Shown: in pieces, positions 16,762 through 26,020 of the stretch | How positions within the stretch are numbered: position 1 is the stretch's first letter | How the letters are laid out: the number at the start of each line of letters is the position of its first letter | NCBI GenBank assembly: GCA_936920195.1 | Contig: CAKZHE010000140.1 | Coordinates: 1 to 41,543, forward strand | DNA length: 41,543 bases | From: an uncultured cyanobacterium | Lineage (GTDB): Bacteria > Cyanobacteriota > Cyanobacteriia > Cyanobacteriales > FACHB-T130 | Reading direction: 5' to 3' | Notes under the pieces: model-generated | Databases searched by the model: none | What the model was told of the DNA's origin: nothing | The model's input: only the letters and a program-made list of their open reading frames with translations | Made by a program: the position numbers and the translations under genes

Positions 16762-19236
16762 TCAAGTTAAAATTGTTCCGCCCATCAATCGCTCGTAACG
16801 ATATTGTAATTCTCCTTTAATTAAAGGCCAACGTTCCAAGGTTTCATCTCGCTCAATCACTTTTTCGGCTCCGGCTCTGGCTAATTCCAAAACTTCTTGA
16901 TCTTCCACTAAACTAGCTAAAGCAAAATCCGCAATTCCCGATTGGCGAGTGCCTAAAACTGCTCCTGGTCCCCGCAATCGCAAATCCATTTCGGCAATGA
17001 AGAAGCCATCTTGAGATTGTTCCAAAACATTGAGGCGATGGCGAGCATCGGGGGTTTTGGAACTGCTCATCAACAAACAATAGGATTTCTCTGCTCCTCG
17101 CCCTACCCTTCCCCGCAATTGGTGCAATTGGGATAAACCAAACCGTTCGGCATTTTCAATTAACATAACGGTGGCATTGGGTACATCTACCCCTACTTCT
17201 ACCACTGTGGTAGATACCAGAATTTGGGTTTCGTTATCTCGAAAACGTTTAATAGCTTCATCTTTTTCGGATGAAGTCATTCGTCCATGTAAAAGTCCAA
17301 TTTGAAAGTCGGGAAAAACCACTTCTTGTAATTGCCGATGTTGCTCGACGGCGGAACGCAAATCTAGTTTTTCTGATTCTTCTACTAGGGGGAAAATAAT
17401 ATAAACTTGTCTGCCTTGGGCAACTTCTCGGCGGATTAAGTCGTAGGCTTGACTGCGATCTTTACTGGCAAGAGAAGTAGTTTGGATACTTTGTCTTCCT
17501 GGCGGCAATTCATCAATTTGACTCACATCTAAATCGCCGTGTAAAGTTAAGGCTAGGGTGCGGGGAATGGGGGTAGCTGTCATGGTTAAAACGTGGGGAG
17601 CTTCACCTTTTTGTTGTAATAAGGCTCGCTGCTGAACCCCAAACCGATGCTGTTCGTCAATTACGACTAATCCTAATCGATGGAAGTTGACAGTATCTTG
17701 AATTAGGGCGTGAGTTCCCACTAATAAGGGTAATTCTCCGGTGGATAATTGTTGGTGAATTTGCTTGCGTTTGGCAGTTTTGGTGGAACCTGTGAGTAGT
17801 TCTACGGGTAAATGGAGGAGATTAAACCAGTGAACTAATTTACGATAATGTTGTTCGGCTAAGACTTCGGTGGGAGCCATTAAAGCGGTTTGATAACCGG
17901 ATTGAATGGCGGCAAGAATGGCAATGACGGCAACTACGGTTTTACCCGAACCAACATCGCCTTGGACAAGCCGATTCATTGGTTTGGGCGATCGCACGTC
18001 ATTTAAGATATCATTAATTACCCGTTGTTGCGCTCCGGTTAACCTAAAAGGCAGTTGGCGATAGAAGTTTTCAATTAACTCCCCCGTGGGGGCTAAAATC
18101 GCACTATTCTGTAATTGTAACTGCTGGCGGCGGCGCTGGAGAAAGCCCAATTGTAAATAGAAAAACTCGTCAAAAACTAATCGCCGTCGGGCTGCGGGTA
18201 AGGCATCCTGGTTAACCGGAAAATGGATATTGGCAACAGCTTCCCCTAAGCCAATTAAACCATAGCGATCGCGCAAAGTTTCCGGCAGTGGATCTGGTAA
18301 CTGGTGAACAATAGGTAATATCGCTACCACTGCCTTGCGAACTACATCCGCTGGTACTCCCTCCGTCAAAGGATAAATTGGCACAATGCGTCCAATGGTA
18401 ATCGATTCAATTTCATCTCCTGGATGTCCCAAAACTTCTATTTCTGGATTATCCAACGTAGTGCCATAATCATTTCTTTTCACCAACCCCGAAGCTGCCA
18501 CAATTGTCCCAGGTTCATAGCGTTTTTTTTGGCCTTCCTGCCACCCCCGACTGCTATAGCGGGGACCTGCAAAAAAACGACCTAGGCGAATTTGTCCGGT
18601 ACGATCTTTAATAATAATCTCTAAAATAGTTAATTTGGGATTTTTGGGACTGGTGAAACAATTGCAGCGCTTGACTGTTCCCACTAAGGTGACAGTTTCT
18701 CCTGATTCCAAATCGCTAATATTCACCAACCGAGCATAATTAATGTGATCGCGGGGATAATAAAACAACAAATCGCGGACAGTTTTTAAACCCAATTTTT
18801 CCAGAATTGTCCCTTTATACCGTCCAATTTCTGCCAAATTAGTTAGGAGTTGGTCGAGAGAAATTGGGACTTTCGCCGTTGCTAAAGGTTTGGCACGGGG
18901 TTCGGAATTTGGTGGTTGATAATGGCGGGGGGGTTCTTGACTTTTTAACTCAACTGTTCCCCCTTGTTGAGCTTCTTGTAACAATCTAGTAGCTGTCAGA
19001 ATTAATTGTTGCCTTTCTTCCAAGGTTAAATCGTGGTAGCAGGAAAATTGCCGAGCAGTTTCCTGCCATTGCCGCCGCGCTTTGAAAGGCATAGCCGCAG
19101 CAATTTGACCAAAATTTAGACACAGAAACTCACTGAAGCGATATTGATTGCCCTGCAAGTCAATATAGCCCCTTTCTGCTTCTATGGCGATCGCCTTTTG
19201 CAATCGTCCCCAATCCGGTTGTTCTTGACTATTCAT
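16762..19236 (-). CDS. recG: ATP-dependent DNA helicase RecG
   Basis: The 824-aa protein remodels stalled replication forks and branch-migrates recombination intermediates. The wedge/OB domain lies at about residues 130-275 (FYYPRDHINY at 158-167). The helicase core has Walker A GDVGSGKT at 426-433, DEQH at 527-530, MTATPIPRT at 552-560, and motif VI in QLRGRVGRG. The N-terminal 120 residues are an extension seen in cyanobacterial RecG. The start codon overlaps the end of the upstream 282-aa gene by eight bases, which points to translational coupling. No frameshift or missing motif was seen. Confidence 0.96.
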   Translation of the reverse strand: MNSQEQPDWGRLQKAIAIEAERGYIDLQGNQYRFSEFLCLNFGQIAAAMPFKARRQWQETARQFSCYHDLTLEERQQLILTATRLLQEAQQGGTVELKSQEPPRHYQPPNSEPRAKPLATAKVPISLDQLLTNLAEIGRYKGTILEKLGLKTVRDLLFYYPRDHINYARLVNISDLESGETVTLVGTVKRCNCFTSPKNPKLTILEIIIKDRTGQIRLGRFFAGPRYSSRGWQEGQKKRYEPGTIVAASGLVKRNDYGTTLDNPEIEVLGHPGDEIESITIGRIVPIYPLTEGVPADVVRKAVVAILPIVHQLPDPLPETLRDRYGLIGLGEAVANIHFPVNQDALPAARRRLVFDEFFYLQLGFLQRRRQQLQLQNSAILAPTGELIENFYRQLPFRLTGAQQRVINDILNDVRSPKPMNRLVQGDVGSGKTVVAVIAILAAIQSGYQTALMAPTEVLAEQHYRKLVHWFNLLHLPVELLTGSTKTAKRKQIHQQLSTGELPLLVGTHALIQDTVNFHRLGLVVIDEQHRFGVQQRALLQQKGEAPHVLTMTATPIPRTLALTLHGDLDVSQIDELPPGRQSIQTTSLASKDRSQAYDLIRREVAQGRQVYIIFPLVEESEKLDLRSAVEQHRQLQEVVFPDFQIGLLHGRMTSSEKDEAIKRFRDNETQILVSTTVVEVGVDVPNATVMLIENAERFGLSQLHQLRGRVGRGAEKSYCLLMSSSKTPDARHRLNVLEQSQDGFFIAEMDLRLRGPGAVLGTRQSGIADFALASLVEDQEVLELARAGAEKVIERDETLERWPLIKGELQYRYERLMGGTILT

Positions 19237-20077
19237 CGACCCAAATCGCTCGCCATGCGGATTCGGCTTCAGCGATCGCCTTTTCCCGCTGCTTTTTCTG
19301 GTATTCTCGTCTCATCCTACTTAATTGGGAGACTAAATGGCGAATTTGATGCCGTCCAGTCATCACCGCCGCATCTGCCAATTCAATTTCTGCCAACCGC
19401 AGTTGAATGGCGATTAGCTGGATAAAAGTAGGATTTTCCGGTTCGCGATCGCCTTTGGCGCTGGGCTCTGCCCAATCGCTGTGAGCCTCCACCATCAAGT
19501 TTAATAAATTTGGCGGTCCCGGTACTTCATGCCCACTATCAGCCTTTAATGCCGCTTCTAGCAAAGCTTCTGGCATTTGCTGGGGTAAAATCCCCGCCTG
19601 CTGCAACAGCCGATTGGCATCGCGGGAACAATTTTTGAGCGTCTGTCCAATTTTCTTTTCCAATTCCTCTTGCCATTGTGCCAGATCTTCCGGGTTTTGG
19701 GGGTTCACCTCCCTCGGAAATTCGGCTTTTTCCTCAGTGCGGAAAAGTTCTTCTCCATCGCTGTTTTCCACTTCTGCTGGCGAATCGGAATTATTTTCTG
19801 GCAGTAACTGAGCCAAAAGCTGGTCTTGAATTTGTCCGCCTAACTGTCGGATATCCTGTTGTAATTTTTGCTTTTCCCCCAAGGACAAATTTAAAAATCC
19901 CGTGGGATTGCCTTGGGTACAGAGATGATAGCTAGCTAAAATTAACTGTTGGCGGACTGCTTTGCCCAAGCTAGTTAGGTAATTAGAATAACTGTGGTGG
20001 AATTCTGTAGATAAGTGAGCGATCGCCCCTTCCAATACCGCTAAAGATTCTTCAATTTGCTCTATTGCTTTTGCCAT
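19229..20077 (-). CDS. cyanobacterial protein of unknown function linked to recG
   Basis: The chosen 282-aa product starts MAKAIEQIEESLAVLEGAIA; an ATG at 20134 would add 19 residues. It is mostly helical and acidic in the middle (residues about 95-145, rich in E, D and Q), with a basic, coiled-coil-like C-terminus ending in MRREYQKKQREKAIAEAESA. It overlaps recG, so it is probably made with it. The segment YSNYLTSLGKAVRQQLILASYHLCTQ resembles the RecG N-terminal segment that begins FKARRQWQETARQFSCYHDL (both with a later SLGEKQKLQQ or TLEERQQLIL), so the two may share an ancient domain. No function is known to me. Confidence 0.7.
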   Translation of the reverse strand: MAKAIEQIEESLAVLEGAIAHLSTEFHHSYSNYLTSLGKAVRQQLILASYHLCTQGNPTGFLNLSLGEKQKLQQDIRQLGGQIQDQLLAQLLPENNSDSPAEVENSDGEELFRTEEKAEFPREVNPQNPEDLAQWQEELEKKIGQTLKNCSRDANRLLQQAGILPQQMPEALLEAALKADSGHEVPGPPNLLNLMVEAHSDWAEPSAKGDREPENPTFIQLIAIQLRLAEIELADAAVMTGRHQIRHLVSQLSRMRREYQKKQREKAIAEAESAWRAIWVDE

Positions 20078-20199
20078 AATTTTATCTAAAATTGCCAGTT
20101 CAAACCAGATTTTATCCCTTTTAAATTTTATCATTTGTAGCGACTGTGTTCAATGTGAAGGGAAACACAAGAGAAGTTTTGACACTCCCACGTCTCCTC

Positions 20200-20247
20200 G
20201 TTCCTCGGCTCTGCCTAGGAATGCCATCGAGAGGCTCTGCCTCGCCT
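20200..20247. repeat. GTTCCCAGG palindromic element, left half
   Basis: GTTCCTCGGCTCTGCCTAGG followed by AATGCCATCGAGAGGCTCTG matches the left part of the element at 1724-1829 and stops where a MITE-like end (CCTGTTGACTTTG) begins. The right half is not found after the MITE, so it was lost or the copy is truncated. Confidence 0.65.
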
Positions 20248-20448
20248 GTTGACTTTGGGTGTTTTTCAGCGATATTGTTCATGTAATAACGCGCCCCCTA
20301 AATCCCCCAATGCTGGGGGACTTTGAACCTTTGGTATTATCCTGTTCCCCCCAAAGTTGGGGGGTTAGGGGGGCGATTATCAGCCCGAAAATCAGTTCAG
20401 AAACTGCATGAGCAGAAAACTCCTAAAAAGGCACAAAGTCAACAGTCT
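20244..20448. mobile_element. MITE-like element with long inverted ends, itself interrupted
   Basis: The ends CCTGTTGACTTTG and GGCACAAAGTCAACAGTC pair with each other. The right terminal 50 bases, reversed, closely match the left end of the 7922 element (TTTGTGCCTTTTTAGGAGTT…CTCATGCAGTTT). Inside, at 20291-20375, lies a further inverted-repeat unit (CGCCCCCTAAATCCCCCA … TGGGGGGTTAGGGGGGCG). No protein is encoded. Confidence 0.6.
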
Positions 20449-20494
20449 AGGCTTAAGCTCCTATTAGGAAAGCCCAAGCCCAACTACAAACTTA

Positions 20495-20589
20495 AACAGG
20501 ACTTACGCAACTATTCTAGGAATAGGGGCAACCACGGGGGGATTGCCCCTACAAAACACTATATGTAGATGCTCTGCGTAAGTCCTGTT
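20495..20589. mobile_element. 95-bp MITE with perfect 15-bp terminal inverted repeats
   Basis: The left end AACAGGACTTACGCA and the right end TGCGTAAGTCCTGTT are exact complements. The interior carries the 32-bp GGGGCAACCACGG repeat also seen at 16.7 kb. A solitary right end (CACTATATGCAGAGCAACTG, then CGTAAGTCCT) occurs at 27427-27456. These ends resemble those of cyanobacterial DNA transposons, but no transposase lies in the window. Confidence 0.8.
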
Positions 20590-20592
20590 AAA

Positions 20593-22068
20593 TTAATAGC
20601 CTAGTACCCATTGCACCAGAGTCCGCACTCCATAACCAGTGGCTCCCACATTGTTATAACCATGCTCCTTATCTGCCCAAACTGGACCAGCAATATCTAA
20701 ATGCGCCCAAGCAGTCTCCTTAATAAATTGTTTCAAAAATAATGCTGCCGTAATTGAACCACCGGGACGAGGACCAGTATTTTTCATATCCGCTAAAGGA
20801 GATTTTAGCCCTTCAAAATACCGCTCCTCCAAAGGCATCCGCCAGACCTTTTCCCCCGCCTTTTCTGCCGCTTGCAACAAATCCGCCGCCAAAGCATCGT
20901 CGGGACTCCACAAACCAGCAATATCGTCCCCCAAGGCAATCACGCAGGCTCCCGTCAAAGTCGCCAGATCCACGATCGCATCCACACCTAACTTTTCGGT
21001 AAAAACCAAGGCATCTGCCAAGGTTAAACGGCCTTCAGCATCAGTATTGTTAATTTCGATAGTTTTGCCATTAGAAGCCTTGAGGATATCTCCAGGGCGC
21101 ATAGCATGACCGCTAATCATATTTTCAGTCACCGCACTAATAAAATGCACCTCAACATCCGGCTTCAGCGCCCCAATCGCTTTCGCTGCGCCCAGGGTGG
21201 CGGCGGCTCCCCCCATATCTATCTTCATCATTTCGATACCGCTACCCGCCACCTTGATGTTTAATCCCCCAGAGTCAAAAGTTAACCCCTTACCCACAAT
21301 CGCCAACTTGCGTCGGGGAGTTCCCGACGGGGTATAAGTAAGGTGGATAAATTTGGGCGGCAAATCTGAAGCTTGGGCAACTCCCAAAAAGGCTCCCATC
21401 CCCAACTGTTCGCATTCGGCCTTTTCCAAAATTTCTAGTTGCAAGCCAAACTCCGCCGCGATCGCTTGGGCAGTTTCAGCCATCTCAATTGGTGTTAGGG
21501 CATTCGCCGGAGCCGCTACCAACTCCCGCGCTAGAATAGTCCCAGCGATAATTTTCTGACTCAGAGCGATCGCTGCCGACTGCTCTCCCAACCCTAATAA
21601 ATCAATTTGTGTTAATTGCACCCCTTTGTCTTCAGATTCGGACTTAAATCTATTATCCTGGTGTAAAGCCAGTTCAATACCTTCAGCGATCGCGCCAGCC
21701 GTAGCAGCTGGGTCAGCATTCCAGATCGGAAGGTAAATTCCCAGGGTTGTGCATCTTTGTTTTTTGGCTAATCGGGCGCTACTAGCAGCAGCTCGCCGGA
21801 GAGTTTCTAATTTTAGAGATTCTAGCTTTCCCAAACCCATCAGGATAATTTTGCGAATGGGACTGCTACCACCGACGCGAGTGACAGCGCTGCTACCATC
21901 CTTACCCTTAAATTCAGCATCAGCAATTAGCTCCTGGAGAGTGCCGCTGAGTTTTTCATCTAGCGATGCTAAATCGCCAGTTAACTCAACCGCATCTTCA
22001 AAAAAACCCAGAGCTAAAGCATCTCCAGTCCATTCCAGCAGCGGTGTATCTGTCGTGCGAAAGTCCAT
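20593..22068 (-). CDS. pepA: leucyl aminopeptidase (M17, PepA)
   Basis: The 491-aa cytoplasmic di-metal exopeptidase removes N-terminal residues from peptides. The metal and catalytic residues are visible: K260 and D265 in [12 protein letters not shown]272, D284 in MKIDMGG, and D343, E345 and R347 in the signature NTDAEGRL. The N-terminal domain (about 1-170) is the variable macro-like part. The start [10 protein letters not shown] at 22068 has a strong GAGAGGAA ribosome site; an upstream ATG at 22107 lacks one. The gene is divergent from the lytic transglycosylase. Confidence 0.95.
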   Translation of the reverse strand: MDFRTTDTPLLEWTGDALALGFFEDAVELTGDLASLDEKLSGTLQELIADAEFKGKDGSSAVTRVGGSSPIRKIILMGLGKLESLKLETLRRAAASSARLAKKQRCTTLGIYLPIWNADPAATAGAIAEGIELALHQDNRFKSESEDKGVQLTQIDLLGLGEQSAAIALSQKIIAGTILARELVAAPANALTPIEMAETAQAIAAEFGLQLEILEKAECEQLGMGAFLGVAQASDLPPKFIHLTYTPSGTPRRKLAIVGKGLTFDSGGLNIKVAGSGIEMMKIDMGGAAATLGAAKAIGALKPDVEVHFISAVTENMISGHAMRPGDILKASNGKTIEINNTDAEGRLTLADALVFTEKLGVDAIVDLATLTGACVIALGDDIAGLWSPDDALAADLLQAAEKAGEKVWRMPLEERYFEGLKSPLADMKNTGPRPGGSITAALFLKQFIKETAWAHLDIAGPVWADKEHGYNNVGATGYGVRTLVQWVLGY

Positions 22069-22532
22069 CTGTTTTCCTCTCTTTGTACCTTTACCAGTAT
22101 TAATCATGAAGCCCCAGACCTGCTCTCTAAAAATAAAGATCGCGGATATTTTTTAGCGACTTTTTTCGGGAGCGCTCGTTGGCTTCATGCCAGAACCCGC
22201 AGGCAAAAATCATGGCGAATCAACCAGCAATAGGACATTTCAGAATCTGGACAGTCTGCAAAATGACAGATGTTCGCAAAATAATTAAGATGTTGTTAGT
22301 TTGTTTAATTGGGAGCCAGGGGACAAACCCAATTCCGCAGAATTTCTCTCCACGTGGACTAGAAACCAGGGTAGAAAAAAGCCGCGAGTTTTGAAAGAGC
22401 ATCCCGCGCCTGCTATTTGATGTCAGACAATTTTGCAACAAAGGCATCAAGACATTTCAAGCCAGTGTTTCAGGATCAAGACATCACCTATTCCCTCTGC
22501 CATTGAGATCAGTTTCTGCCCAAAGGAGTTTT
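22069..22532. other. divergent intergenic region between pepA and the transglycosylase gene
   Basis: About 460 bases with short overlapping frames on both strands, none with a ribosome site or family-like sequence. It must hold the promoters of both divergent genes. I see no repeat, strong hairpin or clear operator in it. Confidence 0.5.
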
Positions 22533-24728
22533 ATGAAAAAATCGCGTTTGATGTTTGCTGCTTCTCCTCAATCCAGATTAAAACCACCGAAAAACCCAGG
22601 GGTCTTTGCAGCTGGAATTGGGGTTTGCGCCCTGTTGTTGGCAGGAGCAGTTGTAGTTTCCCAAAATACTAATACGATTTTTGGGCCAATCGCCAGACTT
22701 TTTTCAGGAGAATTAAAAAAAGATAATCCCTCAGTTATATTATCTCTGACAGAACAACCCGCTACCCAGAGAGCCGCTAAGTTAGCCGAGATCGCCTCTG
22801 GAGCAAAGTCCCTAAATCGCAGTCGAGCGCGGTATCTGCTCGCCGCCGATCTGATTGAGCAGAAGCAGGGCGAACAGGCGCTCAAGTGGTTAGAAGGGTT
22901 GGATTGGGACTATAGCGTGCTGGCTCCCTACATTGTGTTGAAACGCGCCCAAGCTTACGAAGCAATGGGGGACAAAACTAAGGCGGAAAAAGCTTGGCAG
23001 GAATTATGGCAACGCTATCCCGATCAACCCACAGTACCAGAGGCGCTGACTGCCCTAGGACGCACAAAACCAAAGGATTGGGAAAAGGCGATCGCCAAAT
23101 TCCCTAGCCACCCCAGCAGTTTAGCCATGGTTCGCCAATGGTTGGAGCAAGATCCCCAACAACCGCAATTGATTTTTATTCTGGCTAAATATGCGAGCGA
23201 ACAACCCCAAATTGTTGAAGATCTTGACCGTTTAACCGCACAACCAAAACTTAAGCTGAAACCAGAAGAATGGGAAGCAGTAGCTTTGGCCTATTGGGAA
23301 AATAAACAATACGGCAAAGCTAGTAAAGCCTACATCCGCAGCCCCAAAACCCCCGCCAACGCTTACCGAATTGCCAGGGGGTTGCAGTTAGGGGACAAAA
23401 AGGCTGAAGCCAGAACTGCCTATCGAGCCTTATTAAAAGAATTTCCCACTGCCAAAGAAGCCGCGCTCAGTTTGATGCGGCTGTCTAATATGTATGACCC
23501 TTCCGAGGGGATATCCTATTTAGAAGAAGCGATCGCTCGCTTTCCAGACAAAGCCAGCGATGCTTTGATGGAAAAAGCCAAAATGTTCGATCGGATGAAG
23601 CTAACCGATGCGGCAAAAGCAGCGCGACAACTATTGCTCAAGCAATATAGTTCTTCCGATGCGGCTGCCGAGTATCGCTGGAATTTAGCCCGGGAACGGG
23701 CAGCGGCGGGAGACTTTCAAGGCGCGTGGCAGTGGGCAGAGGAAATTTCCAGTGAAAATCCCAAAAGCGAGATTGCTCGCAAAGCTGCTTTTTGGGAAGG
23801 GAAATGGGCAAACCGCCTGGGCAGAAAATCAGAGGCCAAAGCTGCTTTTGAGAAAGTCATCACAAATTATCCCCATTCATACTATGCTTGGCGTTCAGCA
23901 GTGATGTTGGGCTGGCAGGTGGGAGACTTCAGCACCGTTCGCCAGATGAACCCACAAGTTGTCCCACCCCAAGAGCAGTCAAATTTACTTGTCGGTTCGG
24001 AAATGTTAAAGGAACTGCATTTTCTGGGACAAGATCGGGATGCGCTGACAGTCTGGCAGGCTGAATTTCAAAACCGCTGGCAACCAACTGTCCCCGAACA
24101 ATTTACTGATGGGGTATTGCGGGTATCGGCTGGCGATCGCTTGCGGGGTATTTCTAAATTAGAAACCTTGGAAAACCGGGAACCTCCAGAAGAACAAACC
24201 CAATTTCAAGCCCTCCGGCAGCAGGCCGAATTCTGGCAAACCCTTTATCCCTTCCCATTCATCGCAGAAGTGGAAAAATGGTCAGCCCAACGACATCTCA
24301 ATCCCCTATTAGTGATTGCGTTAATTCGTCAAGAATCCCGATTTGAGCCAAGTATTCGCTCTGGAGTGGGAGCAACCGGGTTAATGCAATTGATGCCTAG
24401 TACAAGTGCATGGATTGCGCCCAAAATCAAGTTGTCGAAATACCAACTTAAGAATCCTAGCGATAACATTCAGTTAGGGACTTGGTTCCTCGACCATACC
24501 CACCAAACCTATAAAGACAATTCCATGCTGGCAGTGGCAAGTTACAATGCTGGACCGGGGAATGTCTCCAAATGGCTGCAAGAAAAGGGAATTAGTGACC
24601 TCGATGAATTTGTGGAAGCCATTCCCTTTGATGAAACTAGGGGCTACGTCAAAAATGTTTTTGGCAATTATTGGAACTATCTCCGATTGTACAATCCCGA
24701 AGTTTCTCAGTTGGCGGTCAAAAAATAA
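22533..24728 (+). CDS. slt: soluble-type lytic murein transglycosylase with TPR-like superhelix
   Basis: The 731-aa protein cleaves peptidoglycan glycan strands to anhydro-muropeptides in the periplasm. A signal anchor lies near residues 24-45 (VFAAGIGVCALLLAGAVVV). A long helical repeat region (about 80-560; motifs such as AYEAMGDKTKAEKAWQELW) precedes the SLT domain. Catalytic Glu601 sits in ALIRQESRFEP, followed by GATGLMQLMP and ASYNAGPGN. The layout matches E. coli Slt70. The ATG has a perfect AAGGAG site, which decides against the in-frame GTG or ATG 30 bases earlier. The DUF192 lipoprotein follows 25 bases later and is likely in the same operon. Confidence 0.92.
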   Translation: MKKSRLMFAASPQSRLKPPKNPGVFAAGIGVCALLLAGAVVVSQNTNTIFGPIARLFSGELKKDNPSVILSLTEQPATQRAAKLAEIASGAKSLNRSRARYLLAADLIEQKQGEQALKWLEGLDWDYSVLAPYIVLKRAQAYEAMGDKTKAEKAWQELWQRYPDQPTVPEALTALGRTKPKDWEKAIAKFPSHPSSLAMVRQWLEQDPQQPQLIFILAKYASEQPQIVEDLDRLTAQPKLKLKPEEWEAVALAYWENKQYGKASKAYIRSPKTPANAYRIARGLQLGDKKAEARTAYRALLKEFPTAKEAALSLMRLSNMYDPSEGISYLEEAIARFPDKASDALMEKAKMFDRMKLTDAAKAARQLLLKQYSSSDAAAEYRWNLARERAAAGDFQGAWQWAEEISSENPKSEIARKAAFWEGKWANRLGRKSEAKAAFEKVITNYPHSYYAWRSAVMLGWQVGDFSTVRQMNPQVVPPQEQSNLLVGSEMLKELHFLGQDRDALTVWQAEFQNRWQPTVPEQFTDGVLRVSAGDRLRGISKLETLENREPPEEQTQFQALRQQAEFWQTLYPFPFIAEVEKWSAQRHLNPLLVIALIRQESRFEPSIRSGVGATGLMQLMPSTSAWIAPKIKLSKYQLKNPSDNIQLGTWFLDHTHQTYKDNSMLAVASYNAGPGNVSKWLQEKGISDLDEFVEAIPFDETRGYVKNVFGNYWNYLRLYNPEVSQLAVKK

Positions 24729-24753
24729 ACTTCAGTTTTGAGAGGGCAGTTAA

Positions 24754-25323
24754 TTGAATCTTCCGCATAGATTTTTAGCTATTATCTTCAGCGTCCTGCT
24801 GCTAGGTTGTTCCGCCCCTGGAACTACGGAGGCACAGCCAATTAATCGCGAACCATTGCGCTTGCCTCCGGCTCCAGTTCAAACCAATTTAGGTCAAAAT
24901 TTGCCTATTTCTGCTCAAATTACTATTGCCGGGGAAGTTATTCAACTAGAAGTGGCGGAAACTCCCGATCAACAGCAGATGGGATTGATGTACCGAAAAT
25001 CCTTAGCTGCCAATCGGGGAATGCTTTTTCCCTTCAACCCGCCCCGTCCAGTCCGTTTTTGGATGAAAAATACCTTGATTCATTTGGATATGGTGTTTTT
25101 GCGGGATGGCATCGTCCAAGGGATCGTCGCCAATGTCCCCCCCTGTAAACACGATCCCTGCCCCAGCTATGGGCCAGCCAGTTCAATTGAGATCGATCAA
25201 GTGATTGAACTCCGGACTGGGAGGGCGGCAGGACTGGGCTTAAAGGCAGGCGATCGCCTCACCGTTGAATCCTTAGCCCCCAGCGCCGAAGATTCACCAG
25301 GCGATCGCTTGCCAAGAAAATAA
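24754..25323 (+). CDS. DUF192 lipoprotein
   Basis: The 189-aa product starts with TTG, supported by a GAGAGGG site. It has a lipoprotein signal with lipobox LLLGC (Cys19), so it is probably anchored in a membrane facing the periplasm. The DUF192 domain spans about 52-170, with the family blocks ETPDQQQMGLMYRKSL, GMLFPF, RFWMKNTLIHLDMVF and the C-terminal VIELRTGRAAGLGLKAGD. The biochemical role of DUF192 is not settled. The gene follows the transglycosylase closely, which suggests an envelope role. The C-terminal tail is partly encoded by a HIP1-rich segment. Confidence 0.85.
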   Translation: MNLPHRFLAIIFSVLLLGCSAPGTTEAQPINREPLRLPPAPVQTNLGQNLPISAQITIAGEVIQLEVAETPDQQQMGLMYRKSLAANRGMLFPFNPPRPVRFWMKNTLIHLDMVFLRDGIVQGIVANVPPCKHDPCPSYGPASSIEIDQVIELRTGRAAGLGLKAGDRLTVESLAPSAEDSPGDRLPRK

Positions 25324-25391
25324 ATTTGTGTTACAATTAGTTCCCATTTAGCCAGAAAATCTATAATTACTATAGGAAATTCTAAAATATC

Positions 25392-25498
25392 GCTGTGGGA
25401 CGCACAGGGATTAAAGCTCAGGATATGCCCGATGCGATAGCAGGGTTCACTGAGAAGCCCGCACTGTATGCCTAAGCATCAGTGCCGGGAGTCGTCAC
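25392..25498 (+). pseudogene. probable remnant of an IS200/IS605 element: TnpB C-terminus and right-end hairpin
   Basis: An unstarted frame reads AVGRTGIKAQDMPDAIAG, then FTEKPALYA and a stop. This looks like a TnpB C-terminal tail. The stop falls inside a long hairpin (arms CCCGCACTG and CAGTGCCGGG, inner ATGC/GCAT) followed by AGTCGTCAC, the layout of IS200/IS605 right ends. The rest of the element is gone. This is inference from layout; the sequence differs from the tnpB at 15.0 kb. Confidence 0.5.
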
Positions 25499-26020
25499 AG
25501 ATCTAACTGAGTGGCGGTAATCTACCAAAAGATAGATCCTTAGCCTTAATAGTTCATTTATTCTTGAGACTCAAGTCAAATCAACTGGAAACGAGGCTGT
25601 AGCTAGCAAGCAGAGAGGCGATCGCGGGGCGAGGGAGAGCGGATTTAGCAACTTCCCCAACACAGATCAAAACAAATTCTCTCGTCGGCGAGGAAATTCC
25701 CGACCAAGTAACCGCAGGACTGAAAAAAATCGAGTCAGTCGGAACTCAGACATTGAGTATCAGTTTTCAGGAATTATTAGGTAAAGTCTGGTAGTTTCAC
25801 CGATAATACCTCAAGTAGTAGTAGCAGCCTGGAGTTGAAGACTTCAAGCCGATCTACATCCCCAAACCTAAGTGATTTACAGCACTTGCGTTCGGATTTC
25901 TCACCTCCACAATGGAGGGAAAGAAAGTGAGAATGATAGACAGTTCAAATACTGGCTTATGACACCCCAAATCAAAACGTAACCGCACAATAGAATTTAC
26001 CTCTAGGAGGTGAAGCAATC
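25499..26020 (+). other. long leader region of the DUF2949 gene with local hairpins
   Basis: About 520 bases without a started gene. A coding-like but unstarted frame (25603-25794) ends with SLVGEEIPDQVTAGLKKI, then ESVGTQTLSISFQELLGKVW and a TAG; it may be a gene fragment. Farther on, CCTCCA-CAA-TGGAGG lies within CTCAC…GTGAG at about 25898-25932. The region could be a long 5' untranslated leader, but no known riboswitch class is evident. Confidence 0.4.

Noticed and set aside
20323-20568. 81-aa reading frame on the plus strand
   Set aside because: It runs through MITE and palindrome sequence (HEQKTPKKAQSQQSR resembles the 7.9-kb repeat frame), so it is repeat-derived.
22179-22450. Short opposing frames between pepA and slt
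   Set aside because: They overlap on both strands, have no ribosome sites and no protein-like patterns.
25440-25500. Possible cobalamin riboswitch (CCCGCACTGTA resembles the B12-box region)
   Set aside because: The GGTGAAATTCC-like and GCCACTG…GGGAAGG segments in the right order are missing, and the downstream gene has no B12 link. A TnpB right end explains the hairpin better.
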